From: Deltaproteobacteria bacterium
GTDB lineage: Bacteria > Desulfobacterota > GWC2-55-46
Direction of reading: 5' to 3'
Length of the DNA: 37,648 bases
Assembly: GCA_016177845.1 (NCBI GenBank)
Contig: JACOUO010000030.1
Location: 1-37,648, forward strand
The notes under the pieces were generated by a model. It worked only from the letters and a program-made list of their open reading frames with translations, ran no database searches and was not told the DNA's origin. Made by a program: the position numbers and the translations under genes. Positions 1 through 8,220 of the stretch are shown one piece after another (the stretch's first letter is position 1; each line of letters starts with the position of its first letter).

Positions 1-121
1 ATCCCTTTGAACTGAGAACCCTTGTGATGGCGGCTGTCAGCGAGGTCTTACCGTGGTCAACGTGTCCGATTGTGCCGACATTGAGGTGCGCTTTACCTCT
101 CTCAAATTTAGCCTTGCTCAT
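1..121 (-). CDS. tuf: elongation factor Tu, N-terminal fragment (runs off window)
   Basis: Only the first 40 codons are inside the window. They read [20 protein letters not shown] and continue [13 protein letters not shown], which is the EF-Tu N-terminus with the G1 P-loop [10 protein letters not shown]-Tu is the GTPase that carries aminoacyl-tRNA to the ribosome. The ATG at 119-121 follows GGAGGATAAA, a strong ribosome binding site. It lies just downstream of four tRNA genes on the same strand, the same arrangement as thrU-tyrU-glyT-thrT-tufB of E. coli. It is therefore probably co-transcribed with the tRNAs from the promoter at 821-849. The rest of the gene is beyond position 1. Confidence 0.97.
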   Translation of the reverse strand, partial: MSKAKFERGKAHLNVGTIGHVDHGKTSLTAAITRVLSSKG

Positions 122-180
122 TTTATCCTCCGGTAATATTGATTAGGTCTGATATTTTAGTCGGCCAACGGCTTTAGACC

Positions 181-256
<76 letters not shown>

Positions 257-318
257 AAAAAACCGTTTTTGCCGGGCGCGTTGTTAACAACGCACAATTT
301 TCTTGTATACTTATATCA

Positions 319-392
319 TGGAGCGGGTGATGGGAATCGAACCCACGCATCCAGCTTGGAAGGCTGGAGTTCTACCATTGAACTACACCCGC
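319..392 (-). tRNA. tRNA-Gly (anticodon TCC)
   Basis: This is a 74-nt minus-strand cloverleaf. The acceptor arm is GCGGGTG/CACCCGC, the anticodon stem CCAGC/GCTGG encloses loop CTTCCAA with anticodon TCC, the T arm contains GGTTCGATTCC, and CCA is encoded at 319-321. It occupies the position of glyT in the E. coli tufB operon. Confidence 0.97.
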
Positions 393-442
393 ATATCCAC
401 ATTCCAAAAAAAGAGCCGGAAAACCGCCCTGCAGCAATCAAA

Positions 443-527
443 TGGTGGAGAGGGGAGGATTCGAACCTCCGTAGGCTGCGCCAGCAGATTTACAGTCTGC
501 CCCCTTTGGCCCCTCGGGTACCTCTCC
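443..527 (-). tRNA. tRNA-Tyr (anticodon GTA)
   Basis: This is an 85-nt minus-strand tRNA with a long variable arm, as expected for bacterial tRNA-Tyr. The acceptor arm is GGAGAGG/CCTCTCC, the anticodon loop CTGTAAA carries GTA, the T arm contains GGTTCGAATCC, and CCA is encoded at 443-445. It occupies the position of tyrU in the E. coli tufB operon. Confidence 0.97.
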
Positions 528-567
528 ATGCCGAACAAAACCAAGTTTCAAAAAGCCCTTAACCGGC

Positions 568-594
568 CTGTAAAAATAATTGGGGATTTTACAG
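568..594. repeat. inverted repeat in the tRNA-Thr/tRNA-Tyr spacer
   Basis: CTGTAAAA at 568-575 is the exact reverse complement of TTTTACAG at 587-594, with an 11-base loop. It sits in the 140-base spacer between tRNA-Tyr and the upstream tRNA-Thr, the longest gap in the tRNA cluster. It could be a processing stem in the precursor RNA or a protein site. There is no adjoining T-run that would make it a terminator. Confidence 0.4.
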
Positions 595-667
595 TTTGAA
601 CTCAAGTCGGGGTATATATATTTTTAAACAGGCGTGCAAACAGAAGGAAAATGCGCCTGAAAAAAGC

Positions 668-743
668 TGGAGCTGGCGATGGGACTCGAACCCGCAACCT
701 GCTGATTACAAATCAGCTGCTCTACCGATTGAGCTACGCCAGC
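668..743 (-). tRNA. tRNA-Thr (anticodon TGT)
   Basis: This is a 76-nt minus-strand cloverleaf. The acceptor arm is GCTGGCG/CGCCAGC, the anticodon stem GCTGA/TCAGC encloses loop TTTGTAA with anticodon TGT, the T arm contains GGGTTCGAGTCC, and CCA is encoded at 668-670. It is the first gene after the promoter at 821-849 and corresponds to thrU of the E. coli tufB operon. Confidence 0.97.
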
Positions 744-820
744 GAAAAACCTGATAAATTCAGAGAAAATAGAAAATTACAGCAGCCGCTTCTTTCATAG
801 GGGCGGAAACTGAATTTAAA

Positions 821-849
821 TATATAAAACACAACTATACGTTTGTCAA
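821..849 (-). promoter_or_regulatory. promoter of the tRNA-tuf operon
   Basis: On the minus strand a perfect -35 box TTGACA (849-844) is followed after exactly 17 bases by TATATA (826-821). It lies about 75 bases upstream of tRNA-Thr(TGT) and is the only strong sigma-70-type site in the gap. It should drive the four tRNAs and probably tuf. Confidence 0.85.
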
Positions 850-1017
850 GCTTTTTTTAGGGAGAAAATGCAGGATTAAAACGGAGATTCCTACAGAAAT
901 CTGACAAATACCCCGATCCTTCTTACAAACTTCATCCTCAACCTTGTAATTATATATCAGATTCCATCCGAAAAGGGAAAAATTATTTTTTAAAAATTAA
1001 AATACCTTGCGTATAAT

Positions 1018-1037
1018 CCCCGCCATTTATGGCGGGG
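1018..1037 (-). terminator. possible terminator after prfB
   Basis: CCCCGCC and GGCGGGG pair across a 6-base loop ten bases past the prfB stop codon. The minus strand continues ATTATACGC, a weak T-tract, so termination would be inefficient or aided by another factor. Confidence 0.4.
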
Positions 1038-1047
1038 CAACCGAATT

Positions 1048-2164
1048 TCAAGCGGTTTTTGATTTATTTTCGCTCTCGATTAAAAGATATCCCTCGATGA
1101 ACATATCGAGATTGCCGTCAAGCACAGGGTCGACATTGCCTGTCTCGATACCGGTCCTATGGTCCTTTACAAGCCTATAGGGCTGCATTACATAGGACCT
1201 TATCTGGCTTCCCCACGCAATATCCCTTTTTTCTTTATTGAACTCCTCCATTTTCTCTTCCTGCTCCTTAAGCTTAAGCTCATAGAGTCGAGCCCTCAGG
1301 AGTTTCATCGCGACCGCCTTGTTCTTGTGCTGGCTTCTCTCGTTCTGGCACTGCACGACTATCCCGGTAGGCATATGGGTTATCCTGATGGCCGAGTCGG
1401 TCTTATTTACATGCTGGCCGCCTGCACCGCTGGCCCTGAACGTATCCACCTTAAGGTCAGCCTCGTTTATATCTATCTGTATGGTGTCGTCTACTTCAGG
1501 ATATACAAAGACAGAGGCAAAAGAAGTATGCCTTCTCTTATTGGCGTCAAACGGGGATATCCTCACAAGCCTGTGCACCCCTCTCTCAGCCTTGAGATAG
1601 CCGTAGGCAAACTCGCCCGAGACCGTGAAAGTAACGCTCTTGACGCCCGCCTCCTCACCCGGCTGATAATCGAGGGTCTCTGTTGAGAAGTTCTTCCTCT
1701 CAGCCCACCTGAGATACATCCTTAGAAGAATGCTCGCCCAGTCCTGAGCCTCTGTTCCGCCTGCTCCCGGATGGATTGAGACTATTGCGTTTAACTTATC
1801 GTGCTCGCCTGAGAGCATTTTACGGACCTCAGCGGTCCTCATTGCCTCTTTAGCCTCACCGAGCTTGTCTTCAGCCTCTTTGGCTGAAGCGCTGTCATGA
1901 GCCTCATCAGCAAGCTCAATCAGTATCTCCGCTTCTTCCAGAAGGTTTTCGATCTTGACAAGGATCTCCATCCCTGAGGTGATCTCAGCCTTTCTCTTCA
2001 TGAGCTTCTGCGCTTCTTCCTGGTTCTCCCAGAGGGAAGGCTCAGCTATGCGGGCCTCTATTTCCCTTAATTCCTCAAGCTTGGTTTCCTGGTCAAAGAA
2101 AGCTCCGAAGATCGTCAAATTTTGTCCTTAAATTATTAAGGCCTTCTTTTATCTCTTCAAACAT
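1048..2164 (-). CDS. prfB: peptide chain release factor 2 (programmed +1 frameshift)
   Basis: RF2 reads UGA and UAA stop codons and hydrolyses peptidyl-tRNA. The gene starts at ATG 2164-2162 after GGAGGATTTAAA, within 2 bases of the lnt stop. It is open for 23 codons, then meets an in-frame TGA at 2095-2093 in the context CTT TGA C. A +1 shift at CTT continues at GAC (2094) to the stop at 1048, giving about 371 residues. Key motifs are SPF near 203-205, which reads the stop codon in RF2, and GGQ near 248-250, the hydrolysis loop. A CGGAGC stretch three bases before CTT mimics the Shine-Dalgarno stimulator of E. coli prfB. Without the shift the frame could only start at a TTG (2118) that lacks a ribosome binding site. 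It is the last gene of the phoH-to-prfB run. Confidence 0.95.
2092..2098 (-). promoter_or_regulatory. prfB +1 recoding site CTTTGAC
   Basis: The minus strand reads CTT TGA C at codons 23-24 of prfB, the conserved autoregulatory frameshift site of RF2 genes. When RF2 is scarce the ribosome pauses at UGA and slips +1. The upstream CGGAGC has the same spacing as the stimulatory AGGGGG of E. coli. Confidence 0.93.
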
Positions 2165-2165
2165 T

Positions 2166-3698
2166 TTAAATCCTCCGACGCCTTATGCTTAAAATTATGA
2201 ATATACCTGAGATTATGATGCAACCGTAAGCGAATACATCGCCGTACTTTGAATAAAAAGTGAGCGGGCCCCTTCTTAAGCTGATTGTATCTACAAGCGC
2301 CGCCTTCTCAAAAAGCTTTGTCCTCTTTTTTATCTTGCCTATCGGGTCTATGACGGCGCTTATGCCTGTATTTGCCGCCCTTAAGAGATATGCCTTATTC
2401 TCTACTGCCCTGAAGATAGCCATATCAAAATGCTGGTAAGGGGCGGATGTCTTGCCAAACCAGCCGTCGTTGGTGATATTGACCAGGACTGTTGCCCCGT
2501 TCTTTACCGACCTGCCCGCTATTTCAGGGAATATGGACTCATAACAGATAAGAGCGCCAATGCCGCCTCCCTCAAAGTCAATAGGGACCGGACCAATGCC
2601 GGTTGCAAAATCCCCTATGCCTGTCGTAAGCTTTTTTATGAACGGGAGAAATCTTTTTAAAGGCACGTACTCGCCAAAAGGCACAAGGTGTATCTTGTCA
2701 TACCTGCCAAGGGTATCGCCTGAAGGCGAGAGCAGGAAAGCGCTGTTGTAATATTCAATGCTTTCGGTCTGCTGATTATATTTATAAGAGGGGCTGCCGG
2801 TCAACAGATAACTTCCTGTTTCTCTTGTGATATCACCGACAAAACCGCTTTTTATCTCATCTGAATCAAAATAAAAAGGAACCGCTGTCTCAGGCCAGAT
2901 TATCAGGCGCGCCCCTGCCCTGCCCGCGTTGATGGTAATCGCCTTATATATCTCAAGCGTCCTCTGCCTGAAAGTCGCGTCCCATTTCGCGCCTTGGTCA
3001 ATTGAGCCCTGCGCAACCCCTGCCTTTATGCTCGTCCATAGAGGCATCTCTTTTCTTATGAGACTTATCCTTAAAAAACCGTAAGAGACTACCGAAATTA
3101 TAACAGCGAGAGTAACGGCGGCTTCCTTCAACGGGAACTTTGAATCCTTTTTCAGTAAGTACCTAAGGCTGAAATAAAGAGCCGTGTTTACAAGGACCAC
3201 AATAAACGACACGCCCCATACGCCTGTTACATCAGCTATCTGGATAATGGGAAGGAAATGGGTCTGGGTATAGCCTGCAAGCACCCATGGGAAACCTGTA
3301 AAAAGATAGCCCCTGAGGTATTCAAGAGTAACCCAGGCAGCAGGCATGATGACGAGCTGTGCTATTTTCCCATGGCCTGTAAAGAAAGGGAATAATGCCC
3401 CGAATACTGCGGGATAAACGCTTAAATACAGCACAAGAAGGAGCATCACGAAGACACTTATGTATATGGGCACACCGCCGTAGAAATACATTGAATGGAT
3501 TACCCAATAGACAGTGCCCAGAAAGAATGTGAAGCCAAAGACAATCCCGATGAGAGCGCCTTTCCTTCTGCCGAGTCCGTCAAGGGAATAAAAGAACGGA
3601 ACAAAGGCAAAAAACGCAAGCCAGTCCTGTCCGAATGGCGCGAACGAAAGGATCAGGAGAATGCCTGATATGATTGCACCGAGAAATCGTTTTGTCAT
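2166..3698 (-). CDS. lnt: apolipoprotein N-acyltransferase
   Basis: Lnt adds the third acyl chain to the N-terminal cysteine of lipoproteins in the inner membrane. The 510-residue protein has several membrane helices in residues 1-210, followed by a carbon-nitrogen hydrolase (nitrilase-type) domain. The catalytic triad is visible: E270 in IIWPETAVPF, K335 in RYDKIHLVPFGEYVP, and C385 in GALICYESIFPE. Length and domain order are normal for the family. Its ATG overlaps the stop of the upstream dgkA-PAP2 gene (ATGA), and its own end carries the ribosome binding site of prfB, so it is translationally coupled on both sides. The predicted lipoprotein in the phage-like cluster (16301-16966) would be one of its substrates. 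Confidence 0.95.
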   Translation of the reverse strand: MTKRFLGAIISGILLILSFAPFGQDWLAFFAFVPFFYSLDGLGRRKGALIGIVFGFTFFLGTVYWVIHSMYFYGGVPIYISVFVMLLLVLYLSVYPAVFGALFPFFTGHGKIAQLVIMPAAWVTLEYLRGYLFTGFPWVLAGYTQTHFLPIIQIADVTGVWGVSFIVVLVNTALYFSLRYLLKKDSKFPLKEAAVTLAVIISVVSYGFLRISLIRKEMPLWTSIKAGVAQGSIDQGAKWDATFRQRTLEIYKAITINAGRAGARLIIWPETAVPFYFDSDEIKSGFVGDITRETGSYLLTGSPSYKYNQQTESIEYYNSAFLLSPSGDTLGRYDKIHLVPFGEYVPLKRFLPFIKKLTTGIGDFATGIGPVPIDFEGGGIGALICYESIFPEIAGRSVKNGATVLVNITNDGWFGKTSAPYQHFDMAIFRAVENKAYLLRAANTGISAVIDPIGKIKKRTKLFEKAALVDTISLRRGPLTFYSKYGDVFAYGCIIISGIFIILSIRRRRI

Positions 3699-4426
3699 TT
3701 CAGAGTCATGAAAAAGATACGGTAAACAAGGAGGGTCAAGCCGAAGCCGAGGAGCCCGCCCAGAAATATCTCCATCTTGGTATGTATGCCGCCAACGAGC
3801 CTTGAATGGCTTACCATTATGGCGAGCGCAAAGGCCATTATAGCCACTATCGGGTTAAGAGTCAAAAGGGAGATTGATGTAAACAGGGAAAAGGCTACAG
3901 CCGCATGCCCGCTCGGCATGCCTCCGTGCAAAGGAGTCCCCTTGCCGTGCGTAGCCTTAAACACCACGACAGCAATAAGGACCAGCAGAAGAGCTATTAT
4001 TGCGATATGGCCAGCAAACATTCTTGCCTCCCTGAGAGCAAGTCCCATGGGCTCATAAACATACTTCGAAAATATCATGTAAACCATTATAGCCACGCCT
4101 ATGGAGGATATCAGCACAGCACCCGCTGAAACATCCTTGGCATTTTTGGCTAATATATGGTGCTTGTCCTCAATAAGGTTTACAGCCTCTTCTATAGCGG
4201 TGTTCATCATCTCCGCAAACAGGAGTATTACAATGGACATCGAAAAGAGTACGAACTCAATCATCGGGAGCTCAAGGAACAGGCTTAAGAAAAGGGCTGC
4301 AGCCGCTATTACATAATGATACCTTATGTGCCTTTGCGTTTTGAAGGCAAAAATGACGCCCTCTATCGCGTAATTGAGGCTTTCAAACCAGTTCTTGGGC
4401 TTTACTACTTCTTTTGGCTTTTCCAT
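3695..4426 (-). CDS. diacylglycerol/undecaprenol kinase fused to PAP2 phosphatase
   Basis: This 243-residue membrane protein has two enzyme halves. Residues 10-120 match the DgkA family: a membrane helix leads to EMMNTAIEEAVNLIED (72-87), the acidic and NTAIE active-site region. Residues 135-240 match the PAP2 phosphatase family: K157, PSGH at 171-174, and SHSRLVGGIHTKME at 206-219, where the usual final Asp is Glu. The first half phosphorylates a lipid alcohol (diacylglycerol or undecaprenol), and the second removes phosphate from a lipid phosphate or pyrophosphate. Which lipid is used cannot be told from sequence. It sits between a Yip1-like gene and lnt, with an ATGA overlap to lnt. Two single-domain genes is the more common arrangement. 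Confidence 0.88.
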   Translation of the reverse strand: MEKPKEVVKPKNWFESLNYAIEGVIFAFKTQRHIRYHYVIAAAALFLSLFLELPMIEFVLFSMSIVILLFAEMMNTAIEEAVNLIEDKHHILAKNAKDVSAGAVLISSIGVAIMVYMIFSKYVYEPMGLALREARMFAGHIAIIALLLVLIAVVVFKATHGKGTPLHGGMPSGHAAVAFSLFTSISLLTLNPIVAIMAFALAIMVSHSRLVGGIHTKMEIFLGGLLGFGLTLLVYRIFFMTLK

Positions 4427-4440
4427 TATACTGAAACCTT

Positions 4441-4959
4441 TTATCCGAAAAAACCTATTGAGTACAAAATCCCCATGGCAATGAGCATCATAATGGAGAT
4501 TATGGTTACAGCCTCAAGCCTCTTGAGCTTATGCACATTTTCAAGTATGACAATATTTACCGGTATGCTCCAGATACTGACCAGGGTTCCTATGAGCGGC
4601 ACCACCTGCGCCCATGTGATAACGGAGCCGAACACAGCTGCCCTGTAATATTCCATAAAGCCTGCCTGCCCGCCGAGTATCTTTGCAAGCACATGAAAAA
4701 TGCCCAGGAAAAAAGAGAAAAACACAACGTTCAATATGGGCGTAAAAAGAAGAAGTACGATGACCTCTGCCGAATGCAATGCCCCTGTAGTGAATAAAAG
4801 GCCAAGCGCGCTTGCAAACCCGCCTATAGCAAGGATAATAAGACCTGGCACAAACGCCTTTTCATCTTTTGATATCTCTATTGCAGCCGAACCTTTTAAT
4901 TTAAGTATCTCAAAACTTTTGCCAAGATATTTTTTAAATTCAATTTTTTCGCCGCTCAA
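4441..4959 (-). CDS. Yip1-domain-like small membrane protein
   Basis: This 172-residue protein begins with about 35 polar residues and is then mostly hydrophobic, with about four or five membrane helices (38-60, 65-95, 105-130, 145-170). The pattern, including helix-loop segments such as FHVLAKILGG followed by YYRAAVFGS, resembles bacterial Yip1-family proteins of unknown function. The start is TTG (4959-4957), one base after the ybeY stop, with AAAGGG upstream. It ends 14 bases before the dgkA-PAP2 start, so it belongs to the same operon. I assign no function beyond membrane protein. Confidence 0.75.
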   Translation of the reverse strand: MSGEKIEFKKYLGKSFEILKLKGSAAIEISKDEKAFVPGLIILAIGGFASALGLLFTTGALHSAEVIVLLLFTPILNVVFFSFFLGIFHVLAKILGGQAGFMEYYRAAVFGSVITWAQVVPLIGTLVSIWSIPVNIVILENVHKLKRLEAVTIISIMMLIAMGILYSIGFFG

Positions 4960-4960
4960 T

Positions 4961-5383
4961 TTAGAAAAACCCTTTCTCTTTTAAGCCTGACATCAATTCA
5001 TCTTCTTTGGCCCTCATCTTCTTTGCCTGATGGCCGCCTTTTACATGGTCATACCCTAACAGATGCAGGAGCCCGTGAACAAGGAGCCTTGAAAGTTCCT
5101 CATCAAGGCTGACTTTAAAACTTTCTGCCTGAGCCTTTGCCGTATCCATTGAAATTACGATATCACCGAGCAACTGCTCATCATCCATCGGAAAACTTAA
5201 TACATCTGTCGGCTTGTTTTTGTTGCGGTAGGTTTTATTGAGTTCCTGTATCCTGTCATCATCCGTAATGAGGACACTTACTTCCCGGCCTTTAAATCCC
5301 AAGTCTTTTAAGGCGCTCCCTGCTATCTTCTTTATCAGTGAGCCCTTTTTCGTCTTTGTTTCGTCCTGCACCAGCACCTTCAA
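4961..5383 (-). CDS. ybeY: endoribonuclease YbeY (rRNA maturation factor)
   Basis: YbeY is a zinc-dependent RNase used in 16S rRNA 3'-end maturation and ribosome quality control. The metal motif HGLLHLLGYDH supplies H103, H107 and H113, and NKPTDVLSFP (57-65) is the other family signature. The length of 140 residues is normal. The best start is TTG at 5383-5381, with AAGGAG seven bases upstream. This overlaps the 3' end of the HD-domain gene by 92 bases in a different frame. The order phoH, 7TM-HD, ybeY is widely conserved. Confidence 0.95.
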   Translation of the reverse strand: MKVLVQDETKTKKGSLIKKIAGSALKDLGFKGREVSVLITDDDRIQELNKTYRNKNKPTDVLSFPMDDEQLLGDIVISMDTAKAQAESFKVSLDEELSRLLVHGLLHLLGYDHVKGGHQAKKMRAKEDELMSGLKEKGFF

Positions 5384-7028
5384 GCTCTTTCTCCTTTATG
5401 TACGCGGGCTCCGGATAATCTATTCTCTGGTGGTATATGCCGGCAAATACCCTGTTGAAGCTCTTTGTAATCGAATGCAGGTCTTTTAGCGTAAGCTCGC
5501 ATTCATCAAGCTGCCCGTCAGTGAAAAATTTGTTCACGATCTTCTGCGTGAGCCACTGTATCTTGTCCGGGTTCGGGTCAGGTATTGTCTTGCTTGCGGC
5601 CTCTATCGCGTCAGCAAGCATAACAAGGCCAGCCTCTTTTGTCTGGGGCTTGGGGCCTGGATACCTGAACTCTGATTCATCGATCTCATGCACCTGGGGC
5701 TCTTCCTGCGACTTTGCCTTCTGATAGAAATAAGTAATGAGAGATGTGCCGTGATGCTGGCTTATTATATCGGTAATCTCCTGTCCCACCCTGTATTTCT
5801 TCGCAAGATCAACGCCCTCTTTAATGTGATTGGTCAGTATGAGAGAGCTCATTGAGGGGGTCAGCTTATCATGCCTGTTCTCGCCTGAGATGTTCTCTAT
5901 AAAATATGCCGGCATCTTTAGCTTGCCGATGTCATGATAATAGGCTGCAACACGCGCAAGCAAAGGATTCGCGTTTATCGACTCAGCCGCAGCTTCGGCA
6001 AGCGTGCCTATCACTATTGAGTGATGATGCGTGCCTGGCGCGCGCATGGCAAGTTCTTTCAGCAGAGGATGGTCCATCCTTGATAATTCAAGGAGCCTGA
6101 TATTGGTAGTGTACTGAAATGCTATCTCAAGCACAGGCGCAATGCCTACGGCAAGTATGGCTGTTATCAAGCCGTTAACAAGCCCTGCAAGGATTATATA
6201 GAACGGCTCTGCCAGTGAGGCCCCGCCTTTTATGGCGGCGATACTTAAAAGCGTCACTATGTTTGCTGCGCCAAGGATTATGCCTGCCTTTATTACAATC
6301 GAACGATGGGTGCAATGGCGCACCCCCATTGCCCCCACAGCGCTGCCGATAAGCGCATAAGCCGCCATCTCAAGGCTTCCGCCTGTGAAATAGCCGACCA
6401 TTATGGAAGTTATCGCCGCAAATACAAGGGCTGTCTCCGAATTCAGGATAAGCCTTACAAGCATAGGGCCTATTGCAACAGGTATTATGTATTTATAAAA
6501 TGAAGGAGGAGCAGGGAATATCTCTTTCAATACAATCCCGGCAGCTTCGGAAACCCTTATAAGGAAAAGAACGCCAACAAAAACCACCCCCATTAGGAGA
6601 AGGTCTTTGGGATGAGTTGAAAACTTCCTGATATTCCAGCCCGCGAAGAGATAGCTCATTGAAAGGAGCACTGCCGTAAGCCCGAAAAAGCCTGCTACGG
6701 ACAAAATCGAACGCCTCTCTTTTATGGCGGCCTCTACGAGGTCGAACTTTCTTATGTCGGCATCCGTTACTATCTGGCCGTCCCTGATGACAATCTCGCC
6801 TTTTTTTATGGTGACATCCAAGCCGGTTATCTCAACCGGAGATTTCACATCCATTATGGCGACATCACCGGGCTTATAAGAAAATCCGAGAAAGGTAAGC
6901 GAAGGGAAATACAAAACTGTACAAACCGCGCTGATGGCGAAAAGCAATACGAGTTTTTTTATCCCAAAATCAAAAAGACGGCTTTTAGCCGAAAAGGACT
7001 TCAGGGAGCCGGGAATCGAATTCGTCAT
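5292..7028 (-). CDS. 7TM-HD family phosphohydrolase (PgpH-like)
   Basis: This 578-residue membrane protein has an N-terminal helix, a short extracytoplasmic region (about 45-105) with the 7TMR-HDED-type phrase [15 protein letters not shown], then about seven helices (110-310) and a cytoplasmic HD domain. The HD metal site is visible as HHHS (334-337), YYHDIGK (364-369, H365 and D366) and QHHG (424-427). Characterised relatives such as PgpH of Listeria hydrolyse cyclic di-AMP. That substrate is inferred here, and no c-di-AMP cyclase gene is in the window. The extracytoplasmic part looks shorter than in Listeria PgpH. The start overlaps the phoH stop by ATGA, and the end overlaps ybeY by 92 bases. 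Confidence 0.9.
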   Translation of the reverse strand: MTNSIPGSLKSFSAKSRLFDFGIKKLVLLFAISAVCTVLYFPSLTFLGFSYKPGDVAIMDVKSPVEITGLDVTIKKGEIVIRDGQIVTDADIRKFDLVEAAIKERRSILSVAGFFGLTAVLLSMSYLFAGWNIRKFSTHPKDLLLMGVVFVGVLFLIRVSEAAGIVLKEIFPAPPSFYKYIIPVAIGPMLVRLILNSETALVFAAITSIMVGYFTGGSLEMAAYALIGSAVGAMGVRHCTHRSIVIKAGIILGAANIVTLLSIAAIKGGASLAEPFYIILAGLVNGLITAILAVGIAPVLEIAFQYTTNIRLLELSRMDHPLLKELAMRAPGTHHHSIVIGTLAEAAAESINANPLLARVAAYYHDIGKLKMPAYFIENISGENRHDKLTPSMSSLILTNHIKEGVDLAKKYRVGQEITDIISQHHGTSLITYFYQKAKSQEEPQVHEIDESEFRYPGPKPQTKEAGLVMLADAIEAASKTIPDPNPDKIQWLTQKIVNKFFTDGQLDECELTLKDLHSITKSFNRVFAGIYHQRIDYPEPAYIKEKELEGAGAGRNKDEKGLTDKEDSRERLKRLGI

Positions 7029-8017
7029 GCCTGCTCCAGAATAGCGCTCTTTTTCTTATTTTCCATCTTCTCAAAAGCCTTAACGACCTTCTGGACAAGA
7101 GGATGCCTTACAACATCAGACTCTGTGAAATGGATAAAATCTATTCCCTCAACATCCCCAAGTATCTTCTGCGCCTCTACAAGCCCTGAAGGTTTGGCAA
7201 AGGGGAGATCTATCTGTGTTATATCGCCCGTAATCACTGCCTTAGAGCCGAAACCCAGCCTTGTAAGGAACATCTTCATCTGCTCTATTGTCGTATTCTG
7301 CGCCTCATCAAGAATAACGAACGAATCATTGAGCGTCCTTCCCCTCATGAATGCGAGTGGGGCGACTTCAATGGTGCCGCGCTCAAGAAGCCTCTGCGTG
7401 CGCTCAAAATCAACCATGTCATGGAGCGCGTCATAAAGCGGCCTTAAATAAGGGTCAACTTTAGCCGCAAGATCTCCGGGCAGAAACCCCAGCTTCTCGC
7501 CTGCCTCAACAGCAGGCCTGGTAAGGATTATCCTGTCGACTTCCTTGCTTGTGAGAGCGGCAACCGCCATTGCCATAGCCAGATATGTTTTGCCTGTTCC
7601 CGCAGGCCCTATGCCAAAGACAATGTCATACTTCCGTATGGCGTCGATATATTTCTTCTGGGTAGCGCTTTTAGGGGCTATTACCTTCTTACGGTAGGAC
7701 ACATAAACAGTATCAGTAAATACGTCCGCGATATGGGTTTCCTTATCGGCAACAACCATTCTCAGGGCATATTCAAGGTCATGGAAGGAAAGCGGATAGC
7801 CTTTTTCAAGGAGTGTGTAAAGTTCGGAGATAAGGCGTTCGGCCAAATCTACTTTGTCGGGCTCACCTGTTACGGTTACAAGAGACCCTCGTGTATTGAG
7901 CGATACGCCCAGTTTTTTCTCAAACCTTCTGAGGTTCTCGCCATTCTCGCCGAAAAGGCGCATTGCGAGCGTATTGTCCTCCAGATTTATCTGTCGTGTT
8001 ACTTTATCGTTTTCCAA
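7025..8017 (-). CDS. phoH: PhoH-like ATPase with N-terminal KH-like domain
   Basis: This 330-residue P-loop ATPase has an N-terminal KH-like segment (about 15-70), Walker A GPAGTGKT at 137-144 and Walker B FVILDEAQ at 233-240, with [16 protein letters not shown] as a family signature. PhoH-like proteins are linked to RNA metabolism and sit next to ybeY in many genomes. The only in-frame start close to the family N-terminus is TTG at 8017-8015, two codons after an in-frame stop, with a weak GGAA upstream. It is the first gene of the operon, read from the promoter at 8106-8134. Confidence 0.93.
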   Translation of the reverse strand: MENDKVTRQINLEDNTLAMRLFGENGENLRRFEKKLGVSLNTRGSLVTVTGEPDKVDLAERLISELYTLLEKGYPLSFHDLEYALRMVVADKETHIADVFTDTVYVSYRKKVIAPKSATQKKYIDAIRKYDIVFGIGPAGTGKTYLAMAMAVAALTSKEVDRIILTRPAVEAGEKLGFLPGDLAAKVDPYLRPLYDALHDMVDFERTQRLLERGTIEVAPLAFMRGRTLNDSFVILDEAQNTTIEQMKMFLTRLGFGSKAVITGDITQIDLPFAKPSGLVEAQKILGDVEGIDFIHFTESDVVRHPLVQKVVKAFEKMENKKKSAILEQA

Positions 8018-8105
8018 TTTTTATCAGTTCCGGCTGATATCAGATGCCGGATCGCTATTCCCTTTCAGGGTTCAATTGGTTCTTCACATAAACACTTATA
8101 TAAAA

Positions 8106-8134
8106 ATATTAACATAATACAGCTATTTTTGCAA
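8106..8134 (-). promoter_or_regulatory. promoter of the phoH-ybeY-lnt-prfB operon
   Basis: On the minus strand TTGCAA (8134-8129) is followed after 17 bases by TAATAT (8111-8106). It lies about 90 bases upstream of phoH and just downstream of the lpxC terminator, where a promoter for the next operon is expected. Confidence 0.75.
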
Positions 8135-8170
8135 TTGACGGTTCAGGTTATAAAGAGTATTTTTTCCAAT

Positions 8171-8197
8171 AAAAAAAGCCCCTTCAAAAGGGGCTTT
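8171..8197 (-). terminator. rho-independent terminator of lpxC
   Basis: AAAGCCCCT (8175-8183) pairs with AGGGGCTTT (8189-8197) across a 5-base loop. On the minus strand the hairpin runs into seven T's. It lies 24 bases past the lpxC stop. Confidence 0.92.
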
Positions 8198-8220
8198 AGG
8201 TATTGTGTTTTATTAAAAGA

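Larger units (their letters stand above)
744..1047. other. intergenic region between the tRNA operon and prfB
   Basis: About 300 bases without a gene. It holds the tRNA-tuf promoter (821-849) and a GC hairpin just past the prfB stop (1018-1037). The remainder (about 850-1010) is AT-rich with no open frame, repeat or RNA gene that I can support. Confidence 0.7.

Noticed and set aside
1159-1686. 175-codon open frame on the plus strand
   Set aside because: It is a shadow of prfB, which has clear SPF and GGQ motifs on the minus strand.
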